Of a stretch of DNA of 64,000 nucleotides, positions 46,500 through 56,603 are shown piece by piece. The translations under genes were made by a program, and so were the position numbers. Under the pieces are notes generated by a model. That model was not told the origin of the DNA. It saw only the letters and a program-made list of their open reading frames with translations, and searched no databases. Source of the DNA: Raphanus sativus (lineage: Eukaryota; Streptophyta; Magnoliopsida; Brassicales; Brassicaceae); contig NC_079515.1 of the NCBI RefSeq assembly GCF_000801105.2, forward strand, positions 15,810,001 to 15,874,000. Direction: 5' to 3'. Every line of letters begins with the position of its first letter. Positions within the stretch are counted from its first letter, which is position 1.

Positions 46500-46700
46500 A
46501 AGGGCGTGTGTGTACTGGAAGGCGTAAGCAACTTCCGTGAAAAAGGGATGCTCTCTCCAGAATTCTTCTTATTTGCTCCTTGGTAACATGGATGATTTCA
46601 CCATCAACTCCTCTAGCATAGCCAAACTCATCTCTGTAGACACCATGTTCGTCCTTGGCTTCCCATTTGAACCTCCTGGATCCATCAGTATTGAAGGCAC
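46500..46700 (-). pseudogene. Second GYAR...DG module (copy C)
   Basis: The minus-strand frame reads EHGVYRDEFGYARGVDG, then IIHVTKEQIRRILERAS, and stops shortly after TRPYHA. It is a diverged repeat of the module in the next ORF upstream (47005-46910), so this protein family carries the module twice or the ORF was duplicated. No start codon of its own. Confidence 0.5.
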
Positions 46701-46747
46701 GTCGTCAAAACTCCAATCTTCTGTCGGGCGATCTGATTCTTGGTATG

Positions 46748-46803
46748 TCGATCGATCCGGGATATCCGCCGTCGATCGACGGTGATGAATCGATGTCGAT
46801 CGA
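46748..46803. repeat. TCGATCGA triplet, 24 bp apart
   Basis: Three perfect cores at 46748, 46772 and 46796, the cleanest triplet in the window, in the 46705-47271 frame. Confidence 0.9.
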
Positions 46804-47107
46804 TGGTGAACTCCTGGGTTGACCGAAGGCCTGAGGAACTGTATCCTCCCTTGTGTTGACGTGGTGGTTGTCCTGGACGTGAGTTAGGATGTCTGGATGG
46901 TCACGTTGCTGTGTGAACAGGTTTTCTGGTCCATTAGCAACTTGGAGGATGTCTGCTATGTCTTCTCTGGTTATGTGCAGAATTCTTCCATCCATTGCTC
47001 TTGCATAGCCATTTGTGTCCCTGAAAATTCCAAATTCATCAGGTATTAGTGAAACATTCCTGATATCATAAGGTTCATGAAATCGAGATTGAGTTCTGTT
47101 GAAGGCG

Positions 47108-47139
47108 TTGATCGATGGTGATGTGGTGGTGGCAATCGA
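47108..47139. repeat. Degenerate TCGATCGA pair, 24 bp apart
   Basis: TTGATCGA at 47108 and GCAATCGA at 47132. The encoded peptide has drifted to SIATTTSPSIN but the spacing holds. Confidence 0.7.
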
Positions 47140-47341
47140 TGGTGCACGTCTAGCTGCATGGTTGGATCGATTGTTCATGGTGTTGCAGTCCTCCATTGAT
47201 AAGTTTCTGAGTGCTAGAAGCTGCTGGGTAGAAGGTGAAAAGGTTTGAATTTTCGTGTTTGTAGTTGTCAACCTTTTATACCCATGTATTGTCCTAATCG
47301 GTGAAATTCCGATTTTGTCCTTTAAGTCGTCCGGGTCAATA

Positions 47342-47439
47342 TAGATCGATGAGATACTGGCGATGTCGATCGATGGACGATGTTGTTTTGCTGGATGAAG
47401 TAGATAGTCGATCGATGGTGGGCGCTTGATGTCGATCGA
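47342..47439. repeat. TCGATCGA pairs, 24 bp apart
   Basis: TAGATCGA at 47342 and TCGATCGA at 47366; perfect cores at 47408 and 47432. Confidence 0.8.
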
Positions 47440-47592
47440 TTGTGGGAGTTGATTAGCAAATCTGTCATTCTCTAAGTAATTTTCCCAAGCTCTCTCTTCC
47501 CCGTAGTCTGCATCATATTCTTCACTGTGGTCTCCACTGTGGGAAGAGGTGGCTATGTCTACTGCAAAACTCTCATGAAATCCGCTATCTGC

Positions 47593-48268
47593 TCAACTCC
47601 TTACTGAATAATCATCTTTCTTTTGGCTGGGTAGGATGGCGAAATTCGGGTAGCAATGATCTGGTAGATCGAGTTCATCATCTGGACCTTTGTCGATCGA
47701 TGTTCGATGCTTGTTGTCGATCTCTGCTGACTTGCGAGTGTCGATCGATGATGTTAAGGTGCTGTCGATCGATCCCGAGTACTCTGTCTCGTACTCGACT
47801 TCACAATGACAAACTGCAATGATACCAGTATCATCTTCTTTTACCACTGATTTGGCTGGTGGTTTCCCAAGCTTGACATGGTCGTAGTGGATGTCTGGAT
47901 CTATCATAGTCAAGCACATCCTGTTGGTGGTCATGTCACATATGGCTCCTACTGTAGCCATAAATGCTCTTCCAAGTAAGAGGGAAGAATTCTAATTTAG
48001 CTTGATGTCTAGGACATGAAAATCCACAGGGACGATAGCATTACCAATATGTACTTCCAGATCTCTCGTGAAGCCTCCAGAGTTTTTCTGAGTGTAATCC
48101 ATGAATGTAAAGATCTCTGGTGAAGGCTCTACTTGCAGACCCAGATGGTCTGCCATGACTTTTGGTAAGATGCTGACTGATGAACCAGTGTCACATAGTG
48201 CATGAGGAAATTCAATTCCTTGTACTACACAAGATATTGCAAACTTCCCAGGATCAATCAGGAAAACA
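47593..48268 (-). pseudogene. Athila-like aspartic protease with SID-repeat tail
   Basis: Minus-strand frame: FAISCVVQGIEFPHALCDTG, with the Asp-Thr-Gly-Ser active site near 48200, ILPKVMADHLGL, then LEVHIGNAIVPVDFHVLDI, and after an in-frame TAG near 47994, LLLGRAFMATVGAICD. This order is that of the Athila-lineage retropepsin. The sub-frame 47593-47961 continues to a tail with SGSIDSTLTSSIDT and TSIDKGPD repeats. Reverse transcriptase should follow but does not; SID ORFs follow instead. The stop codon makes it a pseudogene. Confidence 0.75.
47693..47772. repeat. 24-bp spaced TCGATCGA array, four units (in protease tail)
   Basis: Cores at 47693, 47717 (TCGATCTC), 47741 and 47765, exactly 24 bp apart; three are perfect. 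Confidence 0.9.
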
Positions 48269-48924
48269 TACTGTTTTTTTTATATAGCAATCGTATTATA
48301 TTATAATATAATAACAATTTTTACTAAAAATAATGGGGTTTAAGAGAAAGTCTTGGGATTGTGTCGCCGGTTTCCTGGCTTTCCCACCGTCCAGATGCAA
48401 CGAATCATATATATAATGAGACACTTTAGTCTCTCCTTAAGCTGTCCACCTCAGCATTTTTAATGCTTTGTGGGTCCCATATTTCTGTGTGATTGGTTTG
48501 GTTTTGCCTCCTATTTCGATATGGTTTTGTTTTATGATCGGTTTGGTTTTGCCTCCTATATGATTTTCGAGAGCGTGGCTTGGATATAAGGCTTTACCAA
48601 ATGGCCCAGTTAAAAAATGGTGTGGTGTTTTATGTGATACCGAACTACATGCTTCACGTTTTATGGAATGTCGAGAACATGCTCTGTTGTTGTTCACTTA
48701 AACACAGCTATGGAAACACCAAACTGTTCTTCTCCAAACTCTTAATCTTCCCAATTGTTCAACGTATTCATCTTGATTTACCAATTAATGATTTCGTCAT
48801 TTAACTCAGAAGGGATGTAGACTTCTCCGTTTCCTTCACAGCACTTCTATAAATTGCAGAGGGTTGAATCTTCATAATTTTTACCCCAAGCGTAGATAGA
48901 TTCTTCAGAAATCTTCCTCTTCTG

Positions 48925-49078
48925 ATGCCTACTGTTTTGCCATCAGCCTTCGACGATCTCCGGCTTGGTCAATCGTCCCAATTCATTGTTGCTTGGCTTC
49001 TCTGTTTCTGGGACTCAGATAAACATCAAGAAGCATGGTGAATTCATGGAAATAACCCTACTACTCCTCGACAAAAGG
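48925..49078 (+). pseudogene. RPA1-like (DUF223 OB-fold) first exon in Helitron
   Basis: From ATG 48925 the frame reads FDDLRLGQSSQFIVAWLLCF, then, after a one-base shift, NIKKHGEFMEITLLLLDKR up to a GT donor at 49079. This is the usual opening of the replication-protein-A-like ORF carried by plant Helitrons (L-RFW...N-KKGGE-M-V-LLLLD). The frameshift and missing later exons make it a remnant. Confidence 0.6.
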
Positions 49079-49407
49079 TATTGTATTGAGAATCATTGTT
49101 TTATTTTTTATTTTCTAAAAAAATGAAGCACCTTCCACATTTATTGGGCTCAGAATAAACATTTTGCTATTTTTTTGTAGTTATCGTTTTTGATCTTCAT
49201 TCCTCTGTCTATTCTTCAAGTCTATTATGCTTTCAACTTATACGTAGATGTTTGTCAAATTAAGAATATACCGTCTCTGTTTGTGTGGTCTCGATTTCGT
49301 TATTAGTAAAAATTGTCTTCATTATTAGACGAAGAATGTGGTAGAAAAAGTGTTTTGTTTTTAAGTATTGAAATACTAATATTTGTTCACTTTTGTTTTT
49401 AAATTAG

Positions 49408-49652
49408 TGTGGTCTTTGTGAAGCCGGAGACAAAGCCCCAGACATCTCCATGCGCTGGACAAGGACATCATCAACTTCACGCGCTGCTGCCGGAGAAACA
49501 TCACGTGACACCACCAGAGAGTTGGAACCATCACACGCCTTGGAGGAAGACAATGGTAATGGAGAATCAAAGACAAAAATTGGTGGATTTCCTGGAGAGG
49601 TTGTCAGATGTGCTGAGAAATAAGAATGGATCTCTATTATATATAGTATAAC
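49408..49652 (+). pseudogene. Exon-like open frame in Helitron cargo
   Basis: The frame contains FVKPETKPQTSPCAGQGHHQ and ends with a helical part (ENQRQKLVDFLERLSDVL). I do not recognise it. It may be the beginning of the captured gene whose later exons follow. Confidence 0.3.
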
Positions 49653-49725
49653 ATCTAACTTTGAAAGTATTAAACTTTAAGCTTCTATCTACTTAATCTA
49701 ATGTGGTGATGTCTTCTTATTACAG

Positions 49726-50575
49726 AGGAGATCCCGGATAAATGGTACGAGTCTGTTGATATTCCGTCATTACGTTCCCTGGATCGCTCCTTTGTGTTTT
49801 CTAGTATATGCTCTGTCTCTCAGATCGTTTCATCATCTAAAACTGATACAAGCTGTCGTAACATCAGAGGCATTTGTTTCTACTTACAGGGGAGCAAATT
49901 CAGATCCTTGCATGTTTATCTGAGAGTAAAGGAGACATAGTGGTATGTGATGGAAATTCTTATAAGTTGTTTTAACCTCCTGATTCTCACACAATGCCTT
50001 TCTTTGGAAGGGTGCAGGTCTCTTTACAAGTTTATATTGTTGACTGCAATTCGAGAAGCATCAGGACAGGGACCAACTTTCTGATCATGAACACAAGGAT
50101 CCATATGGGAACCTTTTGAAGTGGTCGATACCGCTGGATAACATTATTTCTCAGCAACCCCGTTCTTTTACCACCTCATATAAGCTCTACCCTAGGTATC
50201 AGCAGCATTGCACACAAGCCATCACTCTCTTCTGGCTCAGGATCTCAGCTCTTCTCATTCGGCCATTTTAGAAGCTACTCCATGTCAGCTCTGCCAATGC
50301 CGAACACTGCACCAGTTATTGGACCCGTAAAGGCTCAAAGCTCCAACCCATCATTTGATCTTGAAGACTGGGACAGTTACGGAACGGTCACAAGTCTGGG
50401 ACTGAATAGCTCTTATCTGTCCGGGGTGTCCCTTTGGAGCGGTATAGATTTTCTGTTCGGTGTGGACTTGAAGGTATCTGCATTCCTGGTAGAACATGGA
50501 AGAGGAAACTTGAAATAATTAATTTTGCAGGCTCAATGTCAAGAAACAAAAGGAGGTAGTAGAGAACAAAACCAA
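49726..50575 (+). pseudogene. Captured host-gene exons, TML/muniscin-like
   Basis: Pieces in order: 49726-49803 (EIPDKWYESVDIPSLRSLDR, then SFVF), 49890-49942 (EQIQILACLSESKGDIV), about 50080-50150 (PYGNLLKWSIPLDN), and 50185-50560 (FSFGHFRSYSMSALPMPN, FDLEDWDSY, and after a shift GVPLERYRFSVRCGLEG, IPGRTWKRKLEII). AG/GT sites bound the first two. The set recalls the Arabidopsis TPLATE-complex subunit TML (muniscin-like), but that is from memory and uncertain. Frameshifts show it is non-functional. Capture of exons with introns fits Helitron transduction of genomic DNA. Confidence 0.45.
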
Positions 50576-51164
50576 GGGGATACACATAAAATAAAGTGCT
50601 TCCACGATAATGTTCAATCAGTATCGTGTACGTTTCTAAAATGTATGGATTACTTGGAAACAAAAAGAACGACTTTAGGATTTATTCATGATGTGGTTCA
50701 ATGTGCTAATCTGTAAACAAGAGAAGTGAGTTATTTTAAAATTGTGTACACCTGGAAATATAATAAAAGATAAGATACCATGGTCTAGAAAGTAATGAGA
50801 ATTGTTGCGAACAAATAAGTGGAGCGACAAAGGTTAAGCACAGTTTCACTTTTTTTTGAGCAACCGGTTAAGCATAGTTTGCAAGTGATCGATGAAGAGT
50901 AGAAGAAGACTGAGAGATGGATTATCTATAGAGAAAAAAACAAAACTAAAAAATTACATCAGAACAATAGCTAAAGAAATATAAAATGCAAAGAAACCCA
51001 ACCACTAGATATCTGAACTAAACGAGCTATAAATCAATGTAATTTTTAGGCCCACAACTTGATATTCTGGACAACAACATCAATATTGTAAAAGAAATCA
51101 ATGATCATTCATCAACTTTACCAAGCTAAGACAATCACGTTGAGATACTACGGAAACCAACTTT

Positions 51165-51556
51165 TTTTTTTTGATAAACTCTATCGACTGATCCGGTCAG
51201 TCCCGGTAGGAACGCACCGAAGTGCTACATTGTGGACTAACTCCCGCGGTTCAACGGTTCAACGGACACCATGAGCTCCGAGCGTACTCGGGTCGAACAG
51301 GCCATGAGATCCATGAGATCCAAATTGGGCCACCACACTGCCTGTCCCGAGTTTGGAATGCCTTCCGACTAATGCCAGAGAGTAGACAGGCCGCCTGCAT
51401 TTCTGGCTACCAGGTAAACCAATTGGGTCAAAGCCCAATTAACAGACTTCCCAACAAAGTGTTGTTAACAGCAAGGGAAGAGAATCGAACCCATGACATG
51501 GGAGTTGCACCCTTAGCCAAGAGACGTCCTACCACTAGCCCACCACTTTGTGGGCA
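51165..51556 (-). mobile_element. SINE, tRNA-derived, minus strand
   Basis: On the minus strand it begins with a tRNA-like head: A-box TAGTGGTAGGA near 51536-51526 and B-box GGTTCGATTC at 51491-51482. It ends GAGTTTATC followed by A's (the T-run at 51162-51172 on the plus strand). ACGGAAACCAACTTT flanks it on both sides (51150-51164 and 51556-51570) as target duplication. Length about 390 bp, longer than the common 170-bp Brassica S1 SINE. It is transcribed by RNA polymerase III in intact copies. Confidence 0.8.
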
Positions 51557-51818
51557 CGGAAACCAACTTTACAAAGTTAAGACAATCACGTTGAAATACT
51601 ACCGAGGCAAAACTTCTAAAATATAACAGTTATACTACGGTAAGTAAGTCGTGCAGAAGATGCCATTCCCAAACCCAACTGCCCCAAAAGAGAGTATCAC
51701 CATTAGAATTACAAACCATTAATCCCGTTTTGACCATACCTTCCACGACACATTTTAAAAATATTACAGCACATCTAAGTATCAACAACCCCGGGCTTGC
51801 GCGGAACCTCGCTCCTAG

Positions 51819-52289
51819 TATAAATAATCCCACATTGCTTTCGAAGTTTGACAGATTCGTCTGCTCATGATTTCACATTATTTAATTGCACTTGGACTTT
51901 GAGGCGAATAGACACCCCTTACAGTTTTTTTGTCGTCAAGACCACTACATACATTACATTAGATGTACTCGGTCTTCTTAAAACTAACTTCTCCTTTTCA
52001 GGATATATAATTTTTTCCTTTTCTGAAAAAGGCTTACTATTAAATACTAGAATAAATTTTTGCTTCACAATTTTTTTTTAAAATTAAAAAAAAAATAATT
52101 TGTTTCACAATTTTGTAGACAAGATACCATTACCAAACTGATATCCATACGATCAAAATTATCCATGTTTTGAAATGCGTTGATTAATATATAAGCAACA
52201 CATATATCAATTTAACTTGATGAATAAATCACATATCATTGTTGATAAATGAGTTGTTTTTCTTTTCTTTTGATATACTTTATCGCGTG
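51819..52289. other. AT-rich unassigned sequence
   Basis: A 77-codon frame at 51848-52081 has no recognisable motif. Nothing else was seen. Confidence 0.4.
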
Positions 52290-53016
52290 ATCACGTCAGG
52301 TCCGATATGCCGTGGACAAACAAGAGAGAAAAAAGTCTTATATCGAAGAAACTTAACCGAGTACTGATAAATGACCATTGGTTTGGAATTTACCCTCAGT
52401 CATACAATGTTTTCGAAGGTGGAGGTAGTTCAGATCACTTGCCTTGTCGGTTTCATCTAAGCTCAACTCTGAATCGACCAAAAAGGTCTTTTAAGTTTGT
52501 CAATGCAGTTGCAGAACTTGAAGGTTTTAAGTCGTTCATGGAGAATCATTGGCAAATTATTGAGCCTATTTTCTTATCAACATCTACTCTGTATCGCTTC
52601 TCGAAGAAGTTGAAAGCTCTCAAACCAAATCATTGCACGATGGGAACATGTTGCCAGACTGGAGGAGGGCTTTCTAAAGCAAAAATCCAAGTTGCACTGG
52701 TTGAAGGTGGTGGAAAAATAACAAAGTTTTCATCGGGTAGCAACCATAAGTGACATCAATAACTCAATCAAGGAAATGCAATGTCGAGATGGACGACTAG
52801 CTAAGCTACCAGATGAAATAAAGGAAGAGGCTGAGGGTTTTTTCAAAGAATTTCTCCAGCACAACCAACTAGACTTTGAGGGTATAGATGTGAGCTAGTT
52901 GTGCGACCTATAGCCCTATAGATGTTCTGTAACATCCCGAGTTGTGATATATGAAAAGACTTAAGAGAATTGATTTGGCTACCTATATCACCAAAGTTGA
53001 CTTACCTTTTCCGTCA

Positions 53017-53102
53017 CACATCCGTTTAGAACTCCAGAGTTAAGCGTGCTTGGGCTGGAGTAGTGAAAGGACGGGTGACCTATCGGGAAGTGATTCGCGA
53101 TA
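53017..53102 (+). other. 5S rRNA-like block in Cassandra LTR1
   Basis: GAACTCCAGAGTTAAGCGTG then CTTGGGC and GGACGGGTGACC...GGGAAGT matches the 5S rRNA internal promoter region (box A and box C) with few changes. In Cassandra it can act as an RNA polymerase III promoter. It is not a working 5S gene. Confidence 0.85.
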
Positions 53103-53459
53103 CCGTGTAAGTGAGGCCACGGGGAAAGGTCGGGTGGTGATTGTAGGGTTAGTAAACAATGATTTCGAGCCTTGGAAATTAACGACCGACCGTCAGATGG
53201 GATGGAGCCCACGGGCCGAGAGAGCGGGCGTGAGTGGCCCATTAGCCGTGGGCGGGTCGGGGCGTTACAAGTGGTATCAGAGGTGGTTAGCCATCTCAGT
53301 TCTGACCTGAGAGGCGTCTTGAGACCTGTCGTGGGGCGCAACGAGGGCGTTGCGTTTGAGAGGGGGTGAATTGTAACATCCCGAGTTGTGATATGTGAAA
53401 AGGCTTAATATAATTGATTTGGCTACCTATGTCACCAAAGTCGACTTACCTTTTCCGTC

Positions 53460-53546
53460 ACACATACGTTTAGAACTCTAGAGTTAAACGTGCTTGAGTT
53501 GGAATAGTGGAAGGATGGGTGACCTATCGGGAAGTGATTCGCGATA
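53460..53546 (+). other. 5S rRNA-like block in Cassandra LTR2
   Basis: Same block as in LTR1, with a few more changes (GAACTCTAGAGTTAAACGTG and GGATGGGTGACC). The box A base change G to A may weaken it. Confidence 0.8.
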
Positions 53547-55978
53547 CTGTGTAAGTAAGGCCAAAACACGGGGAAAGGTCGGGTGGTGATTGCAAGGTCA
53601 GTAAACAATGATTTCGAGCCTTGGAAAATTAATGACCGACCGTCGGATGGGATGAGGCCCATGGGCCGAGAGAGCGGGCGTGGGTGGCCCATTAGCCGTG
53701 GACGGGTCGGGGCGTTACATGTTCAGTCGATGATTAGCAAACCAAAGTATTTTTTAGTATGTCAAGTAATAAATCACCAAGGCCAGATGGATACACGGTT
53801 GAGTTCTTCAAAGCAGCATGATCCACTATAGGACCTAAATTCATTATTTCAATTCAGTCGTATTTTTCGACATGGTTCTTGCCAAAAGGGGTTAATACAA
53901 TGATTCTTTCCTTGATTCCGAGAATAACAGTGGCACGTGAGATGAAGGATTATAGACCAATATCATGCTGCAATGTCATTTATAAAATCATCTCCAAAAT
54001 CATAGCCAATAAGCCAAAGATTACACTGCCGGAATTTATTGTGCTGAATCAGTTCCCCTTTGTGAAGGAAGACTTCTTATTGAGAATCTACTGCTTGCTA
54101 CAGAGCTGGTAAAAGATTATCACAAGGACACTATATCCTCCAAATGTGCTCTAAGTATTTATATCTCTAAAGCTTTTAATTCTTCAATGGAGTTTTCTTC
54201 TTAAAACCTTGGATGCTATGGAGTTTCCGCCAATGTTCATTTACTAGATATTTCTTTGCATCCCAACGGCATCATTCTCTGTCCAAGTTAATAGTGAACT
54301 TGCTGGTTATTTTCAGAGCGCAAGAGGCCTGAGGCAAGGGTGAGCGTTGTCACCTTACTTCTTTGTAATCTGCATGAATGTCCTATTGAAACTGCTTGAC
54401 AAATCAGTTACTAAGAACAATATGGGGTATCATCAAAAATGCAAGTACCTTGGGGTTAACTCATCCAAGCTTTACTGACGATATAATGGTTTTCAATGAT
54501 GGCAGAGTCCGATCCATTGAGAGTATTGTGGGAGTGTCTGATTATTTCAGCAGGATCTCATGCTTAAAGGTCAGTATGGAGAAAACTACAATATACTATG
54601 CAGGGATGTCGGATGTTGAAACCAGTCAGCTGGAGCAGCTGGTTGAATTTGATTCTAGGAAGATACCAGTCCGTTACTTGGGGCTACCTTTGCTCACTAG
54701 ATGGATGAGAAAAGAATATTATGGTATCCTCATTGACAAGATCAGAAATCGTATAACCCACTCGACAAACCGGTTTCTATCGATGGCAGGTAGGCTTCAG
54801 CTCTTTTGATCGGTCCTTCTCAGCATTGTGAACTTCTGGATGGCTGAATTTGTCTTGCCTGGAGCATGTATTCAGGAAATAAATAGGGTATGTTCAGATT
54901 TTCTCTGGTTCGGACCTGTTTTGAACACAAGGAAAGCTAAGATATCTTGGGAGATTGTTTGTCGGAGGAAGTATGATGGAGGGTTAGGTCTCAGGTCGCT
55001 AAAAGAAGTCAACCAAGTATGATGTTTGAAGTTTATCTGGCGGACAGTCTCCTCTCAAATTTTTCTATGGGCTAAGTGGACTAAGATGAACCTATTTAAG
55101 AATGGCTCTTTTTGCCCATTAAAGATACTACTACGAAAGGTTCTTTAATGTGGTGCAAATTAGTGAAGCTTCGAGACAAAGCTAAAGAGTTTCACAGAAT
55201 GCAAGTAGGGGATGAATGCAATACTTCATTCTGGTATGACTCTTGGTCTAGCATGGGCAGATTATATGACGTTAGATATGGGAATACCATTGTCTGCAAT
55301 TGTTGCAGAGGCACTGAGTCACCGTAGGAGGCCAAGGCACATAGTTGATTTTTTTAATGAAGTAGAAAAATCTGTGAGGATGAAAGCCTGAAGCTCACTC
55401 AAGACACTGATACATCACTTTGGAAACAGAGTGAAGGGAAGTACAAAGCTGTTTTTAGTAGAAAACAGACTTGGGAACTTATTCGAAAAGAAGACTTACT
55501 GGTTCAATGGTGGAAGAGAGTATGGTTCAGGAATCACATTCCGAAACACTCTTTTCTTCACTGGTTAGCAATCCAAAATAGATTGGCAACTGGTGGTCGA
55601 ATGGTGACGTGGAATATAGGCACTAATCCAATTTGTGTTCTCTATCAGAATGCAATGGAGTCAAGAGATCATCTCTTCTTTGAATGTAGCTACACTTTAG
55701 AAGTTTGGTCAAAAATGGTTCTAGGTCTGTTGCAGGCTTCATTTACTACTCGGTGGTCTGAGCTGATGATGCTGATTATAGATAATACTAGAGGATTACT
55801 GGAAAGATACATAATTCGGTACACGCAGCAAGTGTTTCTGTCATTCATATGGCGAGAACGAAACGAACAACGACATGGTAGCCAATCCATAGTAGTCGAT
55901 TCCCTGGTGAAGATAATCGGTAGACAAATCAAAAACATGTCTCTTTTTGCGATAAATAAGAGATCTGAAGTATACTGA

Positions 55979-56114
55979 AACTTTAACGATGTAACTTGCC
56001 ACAAGATAAGGAGACTTGAGTAACAATTAAGTTTTTAGGTTTCTCAAAAACAGCTGCATTTATTGTATAAAAATAGTTTTTTTGAATAAATTTAACATAT
56101 ATATTCAAAAATAA

Positions 56115-56168
<54 letters not shown>

Positions 56169-56603
56169 GTAGTGTAGTGTTGATTTTTCTCCGAAGAACA
56201 ATCTGATTTGAGTTTGAATTTTTTTCCGAATAATATCTTGCGTAACCGAATTGTTTATTATAGGACGACCAAATAAACTGTATGCATCGACGTCCAAATA
56301 CAAACTTCCCACATAGCTGTAGTGATTTTATTTTACCACGTTCACTTATCTTACATACCACTTGACCATAACATGCGGCTATATATATATTTTCTTTTTT
56401 TTGGCATCAAAAAGCTATATTATGATAACTGAATTACTTAACTATATTAATTGTTTATATCATTTAACAACCACAGACGAAAGTAGCTGTTATCCGACCT
56501 TTGTCCTTCGCCTGACAACAGGTTTCGAATCGTACAGACACCTCTTCTTCAAGTGTGCTCTCTTAGTGTCATTCTGACTGTTATTTTTTTACAACAGTTG
56601 TAG
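55979..56603. other. Intergenic stretch with (TA)n microsatellite
   Basis: Contains a (TA)n run at about 56118-56160. No gene is supported. Confidence 0.6.

Larger units (their letters stand above)
46705..47271 (-). pseudogene. SID-repeat ORF with GYAR...DG module (copy C)
   Basis: A 188-codon frame from ATG at 47271. The N-terminus is polar with weak SID-like repeats (APSIATTT; SPSINAFN), the module DEFGIFRDTNGYARAMDG then ILHITREDIADILQ is at about 80-115, and the C-terminus has SPSIDIDSSPSIDGG and GSIDIPR with an eight-residue period. The start follows a region without frame and is the best candidate for a genuine N-terminus. I know similar modules only from unnamed Brassicaceae transposon-derived proteins. 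Confidence 0.5.
42377..48270 (-). mobile_element. SID element copy C, interior
   Basis: Read on the minus strand: protease (about 48268-47593), a chain of SID-repeat ORF remnants (47271 down to 45232), a spacer collinear with copies A and B, then the 3' LTR. No reverse transcriptase, RNase H or integrase is present, so the element is non-autonomous. The spacer is interrupted by a retroposon at 42430-43870. The right end, towards 48270, joins unrelated AT-rich DNA; no 5' LTR is in the window. Confidence 0.75.
48405..51818 (+). mobile_element. Helitron with RPA-like exon, host exons and a SINE
   Basis: Starts TCATATATATAATG after A (48404) and ends GCTCCTAG before T (51819). The hairpin is CCGGGC-TT-GCGCGG at 51791-51804. 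The 5' end is of the same family as the Helitron at 28434-30430. Cargo includes an RPA-like first exon, exons of at least one host gene, and a SINE. No Rep/helicase. Confidence 0.85.
52928..53719 (+). mobile_element. Cassandra TRIM retrotransposon, complete
   Basis: Two LTRs of 342 bp (52928-53269) and 348 bp (53372-53719), both TGTAACATCCCG...GGGCGTTACA, around a 102-bp interior. TGTTC occurs on both sides (52923-52927 and 53720-53724) as a 5-bp target duplication. A Met-tRNA primer site (TGGTATCAGAGG, 53272) follows LTR1 and a polypurine tract (GAGAGGGGGTG) precedes LTR2. Each LTR contains a 5S rRNA-like block, the hallmark of Cassandra. No proteins are encoded; it moves by borrowed enzymes. 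Confidence 0.95.
52290..55978 (+). pseudogene. Dead LINE (non-LTR retrotransposon) ORF2, split by Cassandra
   Basis: Plus-strand pieces in order: endonuclease end (PWTNKREKSLISKKLNRVLI, SSDHLPCRFHL) at 52307-52753; reverse transcriptase entry (SNKSPRPDGYTVEFFKAA, then KDYRPISCCNVIYKIISKII) at 53755-54110; later RT and linker (RYLGLPLLTRWM, NRFLSMAGRLQLF) at 54396-54809; thumb region at 54828-55022; zinc-finger (zf-RVT) region (KHSFLHWLAIQNRLATGGR, RDHLFFECSYTLEVW) at 55530-55730; end at 55978. Many stops and frameshifts. A Cassandra element sits at 52928-53719. The endonuclease start, 5' UTR and poly(A) were not found. Confidence 0.85.

Noticed and set aside
51482..51545. tRNA gene on the minus strand
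   Set aside because: A and B boxes are present, but the body continues into a SINE with A-tail; the cloverleaf arms cannot be completed.
53017..53102. Genuine 5S rRNA gene
   Set aside because: Only the central part matches, the ends differ, and it lies within a TRIM LTR with PBS and target duplication.
52988..53831. Several open frames of 60-117 codons on both strands
   Set aside because: They lie within the Cassandra LTRs and interior, which are non-coding; the frames follow from GC-rich LTR sequence.
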